Of a DNA stretch of 64,000 nt, positions 53,074 through 61,516 are shown one piece after another. The notes beneath the pieces were generated by a model, which had not been told where the DNA came from, did not search any database, and was given only the letters and a program-made list of their open reading frames with translations. This stretch comes from Strix aluco. Its lineage: Eukaryota > Chordata > Aves > Strigiformes > Strigidae. Position numbers and translations under genes: made by a program. The stretch is taken from assembly GCF_031877795.1 (NCBI RefSeq), contig NC_133971.1, forward strand, positions 4,916,784 through 4,980,783, in the 5' to 3' direction. Positions within the stretch are counted from its first letter, which is position 1, and each line of letters starts with the position of its first letter.

Positions 53074-54037
53074 TGTGCTGGGTTTGTGTGGCAGGGTTTT
53101 TGATAGCAGGGGAGGGGGCTACATTGGTGGCCCCTGTGAGAAGCTTCTTGAAGCTCCCCCCGCTCTGAGTTGGAGCCACCTCTGGCCAAGGCCGAGCCAA
53201 AGAGCGATGGTGGCTGCGCCTCTGGGATAACATATTTAAGAAGGGAAACCTGGGAGGAGGGGTTGTGAGGAGGACACCTGTGTGAACACTGAGGTCAGTG
53301 AACGAAAGGAAGAAGGGAGATGCACTGAGCAGAAGCCCCCACACTGCAGCCTGTGGTGAGAGGGAAGGACCCCCCTGCCCCCATGGAGGTCACCGGTGGA
53401 GCAGATGCCGCCCTGCAGCCCGTGGAGGAGCCCACACCGGAGCAAGCGGCTGCGCCTGAAGGAGGCCGGGACTGTGAGGGGAGAAGCAGCCCCCACTGTT
53501 GTAGTTCAGCGCTGGGAGAGCTGCAGTGTGTGGGGGTGACCCACGCCAGAGCAGCTTGGGGAGAGCTGCAGCCTGTAGGAAGGACTCAGGTCAGAGAAGG
53601 TTCATGGAGAACTGGCTCCTGTGAGAGGGGAACCATGCTGGAGCAGGGGAGAATGTGAGGAGTCCTCCCCCTGAGGAGGAAAAAGCAGCAGGAGTGACCA
53701 TAACCACCATCCCCTTCCCCTGCAGCAGGAGAAGATAGAGAGATCAGGGGCAAAACTGGGCCAGCGAAGAAGGGAGGGATGGGGGCAGGTATTTTTAGGA
53801 TGCGGTAATGTTTCTCGCTGTCCCACTCTCTATATGTTAAGTGTTGTTGTTAGTGTTTGAATTAAATTGACATTCTTCTTCTTCCCCTGGTGAGTGTGTC
53901 TTTTGTCCATGACCATAAGGGGTGAGTCATCCCTCTCTGCCCTCATCTTGATTCCTGAGACTCTTGCTTTATTTTCTCCTTCCCATTCCTGAAGGAGAAG
54001 AGGTGAGTGAGCAGCTGTGTGGTGCTCAACCAGGACA
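53074..54037 (+). mobile_element. Solo LTR (ERVL-type), antisense within COX7C intron 2
   Basis: A 964-bp LTR with canonical TG...CA ends (TGTGCTGGGTTTGTG at the start, CAACCAGGACA at the end), flanked by identical TATTC duplications, so its boundaries are exact. A TATA-like TATTTAA sits at 53233-53239 and an ATTAAA near 53862. The middle (about 53340-53640) consists of degenerate units with recurring CTGCAGCCCGTGG and CACGCCRGAGCAG-like phrases, which creates a 101-codon open frame that is not a gene. There is no internal retroviral sequence or second LTR nearby, so it arose by LTR-LTR recombination. Its 3' end resembles that of the LTR at 41657-42220 (GTGAGTGAGCAGCTGTGTGG versus GTGAGCAAGCGGCTGCGTGG). 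Confidence 0.93.
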
Positions 54038-54444
54038 TATTCCTACAGATTACATCAAGTGTAGCTTTATCCTTCCTCAAAGGAGGCAGACATGGTTTTG
54101 GTTATAGCTATTATTCAAATCAGTAGCACTCTTCTGTCAGTTAGCCCAGCTGTAGCCTATCAAAAAGCTGCAGTCAGAGAGGTGTGGCCTTTGGGGAGTT
54201 GAAGTACAAAAGTCAAATGAGAATGCTGCAGCCCCATGAAGCAAACAAATCTATTCATAATTTGAGTTTACAAGCAATTACAGACCACAACTCTAAGCAC
54301 CTAGACTGTGAAAGGCTGAAATTGTAGTAATAGTTTTACATGAGGATAAGCTCTTTAAAGCTCAGTTTTGACCACAGATTCCACTATGCTATGAAATCTA
54401 ACAAAATTAAGTTACCCAGTTAGAGCAGTTACAGTCCGTCTTCT

Positions 54445-55730
54445 TCATTTCTTAAGAAGCTGGTGTCTCACTATAAGGAAAGGGGCAACAAATCCGCTTC
54501 CAAAGAATCCACACATTAAGACGAGTAATCGCCATTTGTTGTCCACAGAAAATGGAAGGTTCTAGAAAAGAAAAGAGAATTTGTTTTGCAATCAATAACT
54601 ACTTCCTCATCAACTCAAAAATAGTGTGAAGCTCAGAACACGAACAGGTGGAGTCAAACTGACAAAGTAAATATTTAGTCTTGAAACAATTTCCCTTCCT
54701 CTCAAAGGAAGGAACATGTAATTAGAGGAATAGCTTGCATGTGGCCTCTGGAGGTAATTCTGTCCGCTCCTCCCCTCTCCCCCCAATTCAAAGCAGGTCC
54801 GGTTTGCTTAAGGCCTCATCCACTCAAGTATAAGTGTCCCTGAAGATACAGTCCCCACAGCCTCTCTAGGCAACCTGTTCTGGTATTTAATTACCTTCAC
54901 TGTGACGATTCTCCTCATGTTCATTAGGTATGTGAAATTAGTTTTTAGACGCAGAAATTAAAGAGAACATTTTAAGCACAAGGTACATCAGAAAGCGTTT
55001 ACAGTATCATTGCTGCTCGTCATACTGAAATGCTCATCATCTGTACCACTGAAGCAGAAGGCTGCAGGGAGGGACACTGAAATCGTTCGCACAATTCGCT
55101 TTGCTGCGGCACCACGGCACCCCAAAGCCCACCCAACATCAGCTGCAGAACTTAGCAACAAAGAGGGCAGTCACTACTCTGCTCCTCACGTCGGCATCCA
55201 GTCCGGTAATGTGCAAAACCCTTCACGGATGCTCGCGGAGTGCGGGGCTCACCTTGAGCATGCCCGAGAAAGGACAGGCCTGCGTCTCACCCCGGCGCCT
55301 ACAGCGAGCCAGGGGCAGGCCCACAGGGTACCTTCCCCGACATCCTCACGGCTTCTCTCCAGAGATCTCCCGCTTTGGCCCCGGCCCCTCACCCAGGAGC
55401 CGCGGGGGGGCTCGCCCCTGAGCTAGGCCCGCCGCAGGCTGGCCGTGGGCCGGGCGAGCGCCGTCAGCGCAGCGTTCTTCAGGGACACGCTTCTCCCCCT
55501 CCCGCTCTACCCCATAGCGCAGTTACCCTCCTTCCCCCTCCACTCCGAGGCGTGCTCCCACCCCACCGCCACCCCCGCCCCGAGCCCGGCCGCAGTCCCC
55601 TTCCTGCGACCTTCAGGCCGCGCCGCAGCGGGCCGGGCCCTGCTTCCCACGTTACCTTCCCAGGGCCCTCCTCATAGTGACTCCTACGCAGGGCCGAGGT
55701 GGCAAACCTGCGGACACCGGCAGCCAGCAT
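54445..55730 (-). CDS. COX7C: Cytochrome c oxidase subunit 7C, mitochondrial (two coding exons)
   Basis: This is a small nuclear-encoded subunit of respiratory complex IV in the inner mitochondrial membrane. The coding sequence is join(54445-54561, 55656-55730) on the minus strand, 63 residues, the same length as human COX7C. Exon 1 encodes [16 protein letters not shown], an arginine-rich 16-residue import presequence, then the hallmark SHYEEGPGK. Exon 2 starts [10 protein letters not shown], continues through one membrane helix (about residues 35-53, [17 protein letters not shown]) and ends RHQLLKK with TGA at 54445-54447. Splice sites are canonical: donor AAG|GTAACG after 55656 and acceptor TTTTCTAG|AAC before 54561, phase 0. 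The exon-2 donor is probably CTGG|GTAACT at 54416, which puts the last intron in the 3' UTR. All key family motifs are intact and no frameshift is seen. The gene is driven by the CpG island on its right, and each intron hosts a snoRNA. Confidence 0.97.
54851..54921 (-). mobile_element. CR1 LINE fragment in COX7C intron 1
   Basis: The plus strand reads CCCCACAGCCTCTCTAGGCA, then ACCTGTTCTGG and an ATTAC...TTCACTGTGACGATTCT segment. This is the reverse complement of a short internal piece of the CR1 3' region (elsewhere GGCAACCTGTTCCAG-like). It is diverged, about 70 bp, in the same sense as COX7C. Confidence 0.7.
54982..55047 (-). ncRNA. Second box C/D snoRNA, in COX7C intron 1 (same guide)
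   Basis: On the minus strand it has a 6-bp terminal stem (GGTACA with TGTACC), a perfect C box ATGATGA at 55040-55034, a C'-like ATGATAC and box D CTGA at 54991-54988. The 25 nt at 54985-55009 are identical to 53004-53028 in the intron-2 snoRNA and cover stem, box D, guide and C'-like box, while the 5' half has diverged. The stem differs from the other copy by a compensatory change (C-G there, T-A here). Flanking intron sequence shows no similarity between the loci, so this looks like a snoRNA-sized duplication or retroposition. It lies about 420 nt upstream of the exon-2 acceptor. The family name SNORD138 rests on recollection; an independent expression check is needed to show it is made. 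Confidence 0.8.
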
Positions 55731-55855
55731 GGTCCCGACCACCCAGCGTAGCGACCCTGTGCCCGGCACGACCTTCCCGCAGCCCCGCGGGCGCCTTGTG
55801 GGAGCGGGAGGCGGGGCCGGAACAGAGCGGGGCGAGCAACGGCCGCTGCCCCAGG

Positions 55856-55876
55856 GCACGATGGGAGGCGTAGTGC
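55856..55876 (-). promoter_or_regulatory. ZNF143/THAP11-type motif
   Basis: The minus strand reads GCACTACGCCTCCCATCGTG and then C. It keeps the ACTAC...TCCCA...TGC skeleton of the ACTACAATTCCCAGCATGC element found in many housekeeping and mitochondrial-gene promoters. It lies about 126-146 bp upstream of the COX7C start codon. Confidence 0.6.
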
Positions 55877-55892
55877 CGCACGGCACTGGTCG

Positions 55893-55901
55893 GTCACGTG
55901 G
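55893..55901. promoter_or_regulatory. E-box GTCACGTGG (USF/TFE type)
   Basis: A perfect CACGTG core at 55895-55900 with the 5' GT flank favoured by USF/TFEB-family factors, about 165 bp upstream of the COX7C ATG. Confidence 0.55.
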
Positions 55902-55918
55902 CCACGAACCGCGGCCTT

Positions 55919-55927
55919 TGATTGGGC
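55919..55927 (-). promoter_or_regulatory. CCAAT box (NF-Y)
   Basis: TGATTGGGC on plus is GCCCAATCA on minus, a good NF-Y core about 190 bp upstream of the COX7C start codon. Confidence 0.6.
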
Positions 55928-55933
55928 GCGCTC

Positions 55934-55980
55934 GGAGGCGGGAGCGTCCCGCCCGTCTCCGCCCCCGCCCGCCATTTTGT
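55934..55980. promoter_or_regulatory. Sp1 GC boxes and YY1 site
   Basis: GGAGGCGGGAGC (from 55934) and CTCCGCCCCCGCCC (from 55957) are GC boxes. CCCGCCATTTTGT at 55968-55980 is a strong YY1-type CCGCCATTTTG. YY1 has been reported to act at the bovine COX7C promoter (recalled literature). Here the site faces away from COX7C, an orientation more typical of a plus-strand start near 55950. Confidence 0.55.
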
Positions 55981-56046
55981 GTGTGGCTCGGCGTTCCCGC
56001 GGCGGGGGGGGCGGAGCGTTTCCCTAGGGTGTGGTCGGGGAAGCGG

Positions 56047-56054
56047 TGACGTGA
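56047..56054 (+). promoter_or_regulatory. CRE-like site TGACGTGA
   Basis: One base away from the full CRE (TGACGTCA), at the distal edge of the CpG island. An E2F-like TTCCCGC lies near 55994. Confidence 0.45.
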
Positions 56055-56253
56055 GGCGGTGGAAAAGTTCAGGTGTCAGAGAAGGAAATGAAGCCATTTG
56101 CGGCAGTCGGAGCGAAAAGCAAATAATCGTCCCTGTGCTACCTCAGGCTAGTCTTGCGAATAGGCCTGGACATCTTGCAGGGTCTTCGCTGCTTTGTAGG
56201 GTGCCAGGGCGGTGGAGGTGTGAGCCGAAATGCATGCTACATCTCTACAGTGC

Positions 56254-56264
56254 TATATAAATAG
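56254..56264 (+). promoter_or_regulatory. TATA-like box TATATAAATAG
   Basis: A strong TATA consensus with a G-rich 3' flank stands just outside the CpG island and points away from COX7C. In AT-rich DNA such a match can occur by chance, and no downstream exon is recognised. Confidence 0.3.
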
Positions 56265-56914
56265 GGGCTACTGGCTGTCGATTTAGCTGATGGCCGTAGT
56301 TTTATAAGAGTCTAGTGAATATGGCTGAGACAAACAGCGAAGACTTACGTGGTACTACCAAATTTGATTAGTATATTCTGGCATAGTTTTCTTACAAAGT
56401 TACACTTCAAAGAAACAATATGGAGAAAAAAAACACACCACACTTTGTGTTTGCCAAAGGAATAATAAACCACATGAAGGTATTTCTAAAATTATGGTAT
56501 CTGTTTTCTTACAGTTTTTTCTATAAAAGGTCTGTATTTCAGTAAAAGAGGAGCCTGATGTGGCCATCTGTGTGTTGTAAGGAAATAATTTTGAAGCAGA
56601 CTTTCTTAAGAGTTACACAGTATCTAAGGATTTTTTTTTTTGACGCTCACCACCATAACATTAATCAAGGCAGGCTGAATTTGAGCAGTGAGATATAATT
56701 ATGTTTTTATTTAGAAATCTCTTGGCAAATAGAGTAATTAGGAACAGTAAGGAATTGTTATTACAGATTTTGAGAGGTAAAATCTCTTCCAGTAGATGAC
56801 AAAAGCAACATGAAACATCTTTTTTAATATTAAGGTGTATCAAATGAAAGTATGAATGTGAAATGGAATTAAGTTCAAAGACTCTATTTTTATAAAAAAT
56901 TTGTTTATAAATTA

Positions 56915-56962
56915 CAATATATAATGTATATAAAAATGGATGTATAATATATATAATAGAAA
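56915..56962. repeat. AT-rich (TA)n tract
   Basis: Imperfect ATATATAATG/TATATAA stretches; low complexity. Confidence 0.6.
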
Positions 56963-59900
56963 TTAATTCGCGCTAAGTGCACTTATAAAGACTTCAGAAC
57001 CAGTTATGGGAATAAATAGTAGATTTGGGTGGAGTGCTTTCCCAAACCTGGGTTTTAATGTGAGTACATTAAACTGCCAGGAAGATGCAGCAATAACTTC
57101 TACTTTGGAGTTCAGCTCTGCCTGAAGCTGGAGGGCAATGTGAATTAGTTCGGATGCAATTTTCTGGGACACTCTCAGAGTTTCATGGAATAATGTAACT
57201 CTTGAATTGTTCTAGATCCAGAGTATAATTTAGCTCCATTTCTAATTGAATGCCTTGTAAAAACAGGAATTCTCAGAAACTTTTTTTGACCCAAAACGCT
57301 TTTTTCTGTACTGTTTTGTTGATGGTACGGGCTCAAGCCCATTGGAGTTTTGAGTGAGATAATCATCCACATGTATATTGATGTCTTCTTCAGAACTTCA
57401 AGAGGTTTCTAATGCTGGCCTCGTTATGAAAGCAAAATCAACACCCCCCACCCTGGGGTTATATTTATTCATATATCTGCTTGTTCTAGCATTGTTATAA
57501 TCTCTGCTAAAATGTCCTGTACAGGTTACAGTTTCACAAACCTGTAGTTCTCCTTGGAAACTCATGCAAGGAAATTTTAAGTGGGAGTTTAGCCTAATCA
57601 TTAGTAATTCTCTTAGAGGTTTTATGTTACTGTCATTTGGTTCTGGTTATTTCTTAGTGCTTATTTTGTCCATAGATACACCATAGCCTGTTCATACAGG
57701 TGCTGTTCTATCCCCCTCACAAAAAAAGACTGACATGCAACCTAACTAGGTTTCTTCCATAGTGAATATCAGTGCAAAGGATCCATTTAAGCATGTCTGC
57801 AAATGGTCCTGACATTTCTCAGTGCTTCTTTATTCCTTGATAGGTGATAGATGTAACTCTAGGATACCTTTTGCTCATTTGTAGATTTAGTTGCAATTCC
57901 TTTAGCTAGTTTTTCAGATCTTTTTTCCTCTGTCTATAGTTATATTTTTATTTTCCTGTGTCAGAGTTTACAATTCTTTTTCTTTCTTCATTTGCTAATT
58001 CTTAAGTCTACTGCAGGATGCTTTCCTTTTTCTGATAAATTCCCTTGCTGTTTAGGTAGCCAGGCCTTTATTTTCCCCCCTTTCTCAAGCCTTTCCTAAT
58101 TGGAATTAATAGTGCAATGGTGCTCTGCTTCCTGGTTGTCTGCTTTATAATCTTTTAAACAAGTGTTCTCACTTTAATGTAGCTCTTTTCTTAACTGTAG
58201 TGGGTTTTATGATGTTTGTGCTGCTGAAGAGATGCTCAATATAGGTATAAAGATTCATGTTATACAGTGGCACTTCAGTGATGAGATTTTGTAGGAAGAT
58301 GAAGATCTTTCATGTTATTTAGGACCAAGTAAACTGTTCATTTTCTTCTTATGGTCTCCTAGCCAGCTGATTCACAAAGCAATTGGAGATACGGTTTAAA
58401 AATTTCTTCTCTGCTTAACATCACATGGTAATTTTTACTCAGTCTACTCAGGGATAATTTTAGTCACTCAGTGGAATTGCAGTTCTTGTCCTAATGCTAT
58501 TGTAAATTTTCTCAGCACACCACAGCTGGTGTTGCCCTCCAGGTGGGGAGAGTGGTGTCACAGTACTAGATTGCTGCTACTGGGCTTGGACCTGTCACCC
58601 ATACAGATTTTGTGTTACATAATAAGGCTGTTACAGGAAGCAGCATGTAGTAGAGTATATTGCTCCACCAGTGTCAGAATTTACTCACTGTCTTTTCAAT
58701 GTATATTGAATCCTGGCAATACAGTGTATTGCTGATTGACTTAATTCTGGTAGATTTCTGATGGGCTGTTATGTCATTGTTTCCTTTTAGGGCTATCTTG
58801 CATATTTCCACACAGATTAATATTAGAAGGGACAAAAGCAGTAGATAACGGTATCTTGACTTCCAGATAATCTAGAAATCTTCTACGTCGACTCCTACAG
58901 TGATATAGTTACAGGCTTTCATTAATAATAGGAGTTTACTTCTTGAACTGATGGTTTGCAGATGTTTTCTAGGTAGACAGAAATAGAGATCTGTAGGTAG
59001 ATATGACAGAGAGTAGTATATCTTCAGGAGGAGGAGTTACCTGTTTTACAGCTGGTGAAGAAATTTGTATGAACACTCATATCTATTCTTCAAAGTATAA
59101 ACTAGGAAATGAGGTATGCCGGTACAGGAGTTTGAGAAGAAACGTGCAGGAAGACTTTAGAGAAGCAGGCTCAGTTGCCATCGATTGGAATTTTGGCAAA
59201 GAAATGAAAGATAGTATCTTTGAAATTATTAAATATATGATGTACAGTAATTATAATGAGGATAAGCAGGTAGCAGGGCAGATTATTATTGGAGGTGGGC
59301 AGTGCCCCACTGGGTGCCTTTGTAAAAAGATTGTCTAACTGACACATGAATTTTGGGGCTGTGTTATGTGGAGGGTCAGAACAGATTATTAGAATGGTAC
59401 CTTTTGGCTTTTAAATCTATGAATATTTGAATCTAGGCTTTTAATTCACATACAACTTTTTATATCTACAGGTCTTTCTTCCTTTAAAAAACTTACTATA
59501 ATTGCTTAGATTTGCCAGGTTACCTTCTTTATCTTCAATAATGTATTACATTTTGCTGCTTATGAATATGACTTGGTGATGAATTCTTTCAGGTGCTGCT
59601 TTCTTACTGCTAATCACTTTTCCCCACAAAGAACATTCCTTTTCTTGAACTGTAATGCAAAAATATAAATAAGAAAAAACCTAGGTAACTAAAGAAAGCA
59701 AAGCTTAATATCGATCTTTTGTCATCTTGATGAAACAAAGAAACATAGAAAACTTGGTGGACGTTTTAGCAAAATACACAGGGCTGCACAGGTCTATGCG
59801 TTTCCAAGATGATGGTGCAAATCACTGACATATGATGATAGAACCAAGATACAAGTCATACTGACTTTTTCAATCCTGGTTCATGAGTGAAGGAAACAGC

Positions 59901-61457
59901 TGTTTTTAAATATGGAAATTGTATGTGGTTAAGTTCAGATGTATGAAAACTTTTAATATCACAAATTCTCTGAATTTTTGAGTAGTGTGATGGACAGAGG
60001 TCTCGGGAGACAAAACAACTATCATGTCTGACATGAAAATACTGTTTTTCTGCAGAAATTATCCCATATATTTGTTGGCAAGATAAATGATTTTGTGGAG
60101 CAGTTAACATTCAGAGTTAACCTCCCTCCGGTCGTAAGGTCAGGTATTAACCACAAGATTAAGCAGTTGTTAAATGTAAGTTAATGATGGGGAAAGACTG
60201 AATAGAAGTTGTAAGAGGCATTATATAATGAATATTAGTTACATATTTTTAGCAAAACTATGTGTTAACAGAAAAATCTCTATCCGTGTCTTACTCTCAT
60301 TTCACAATTGTAGAAGTATGTCTTTCATAACAGTAATTTAGCTTACTTTATATATGACAAGTCTGGTTTTTTCAGCTGAGTATTCTGAAATGTAAAAATA
60401 TGTTACAAATATAAAATAGAGAACAGAATTAAAAATAACATGGGGATTATCAACGAAAAAAGAACTGCTAGTATGTGAAGCATCTGTATTGAACACAATG
60501 AAAGGCTGGAAACATTGAAATGAAAGAATACAGAGAATATTAGTTTAAAAGAATTTTTTAAGAAGATACTTTCTTTGCTTCCAAAGAGTGCACATAAGTC
60601 ACTGGAAAGTGAAACAGAGTCATAAGAGGAATTGTCCTGTGGAACCAGTTACAGCACTGTTGTAGATGTGGATAATATAAGGACGCTTGTGGGAGATGGT
60701 TATTAAGAGGAGTAGTATCTTTTATTATTCTATTATGGATATAGTTGCTCAAACCAGCCAAGCTTCCAAATGTGCAAGCCTTCCTTAAAGTGTGAAATTG
60801 ATGGAGTTACTTTCAAAGGTAAATATAGACTGAAAATAATTTTTATAAGGCATAGTTTAAAGGACACTGGTTTTTTTTTCCCTCCGAGTGGTTTTTTTTT
60901 AGTGGATCAGTTCATGGATCCAGTTCACTGTGTAGTTGCACAAAAACTTCTGCTGATCCACAGAAAGGTGTGGAGCAGTTGTAAGAGTAAATGTGGAAAT
61001 AGAGGCATAGAATTAGTGCTTTTCTTGGCAGCAACATCAGTTTATGTTGGCAGTAAGAGCTTGTCCAACTGCAGCTTTAGTTCTGAATACGTATATCTTA
61101 TTTGGAATTAGGGCTTGAGAAAATTATTAGGTGAGACAAATCAAATTCTTTCCCAGATCCCTTCTAATGTCTAATGCATATATGAATTTTAGTTCTCAGG
61201 ATTATCCTTGATGGTATTCAAGATAAGATGTTCCTGTGTTAGGTGTTAACAATATTTTGCAATTTTATAAGCAGATTTCAATTTATCATGATATGTTATA
61301 AACTAGAGGATAAAATCGTGGGAGAATTCTTTTTCTACTGTAATATCTTTATGTCCAAAAGTCTTCCTGAGACTCCACTGAGAGCTTTCTTTTTGATCTT
61401 TTTGTCAGCCACTGCTCCACAAATGCAATTTGCCTTTTCTTTAAAACTATGTAATTA

Positions 61458-61516
61458 ACATTATTAACATTTTACAGTTAACATGTTAACATATTAACAT
61501 GTTAATAATTAACATA
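61458..61516. repeat. TTAACAT-rich palindrome cluster
   Basis: About seven TTAAC/GTTAA units occur within 59 bp. They include the perfect 14-bp palindromes GTTAACATGTTAAC (61477-61490) and ATTAACATGTTAAT (61493-61506). It could be a degenerate short tandem repeat that generates palindromes. Confidence 0.75.
61501..61513. promoter_or_regulatory. Perfect HNF1 consensus GTTAATAATTAAC
   Basis: An exact match to the palindromic HNF1A/HNF1B site GTTAATNATTAAC, at the end of the TTAAC cluster. A chance origin from the repeat is possible, and no gene promoter is adjacent. Confidence 0.4.

Larger units (their letters stand above)
55085..56110 (-). promoter_or_regulatory. CpG island and COX7C promoter
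   Basis: An abrupt GC-rich, CpG-dense block about 1 kb long contrasts with AT-rich surroundings and covers COX7C exon 1 and its upstream region. There is no TATA box in the COX7C direction. The 5' UTR must begin upstream of 55730, probably between about 55760 and 55850, but no single start is visible. CpG density continues about 300 bp beyond the likely start, so the island could serve transcription both ways. Long open frames across it are GC-bias artefacts. Confidence 0.88.

Noticed and set aside
53353..53658. 101-codon open frame in the 964-bp LTR
   Set aside because: It lies wholly inside LTR sequence made of degenerate short repeats; it is not a retroviral or host gene.
41657..54037. 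The two LTRs as the ends of one provirus
   Set aside because: They are in opposite orientation, differ in length and sequence, and enclose no gag/pol/env remnants.
55010..56260. Several 100-142-codon open frames on both strands around the CpG island
   Set aside because: High GC content suppresses stop codons. Only the short COX7C exon-1 segment of the minus-strand frame (55656-55730) is coding.
56254..56264. TATA box as the COX7C promoter
   Set aside because: It points away from COX7C and lies more than 500 bp from the start codon; COX7C looks TATA-less.
59003..61111. Open frames of 111 and 113 codons upstream of COX7C
   Set aside because: No matching family and no supporting splice or promoter signals; not supportable as genes.
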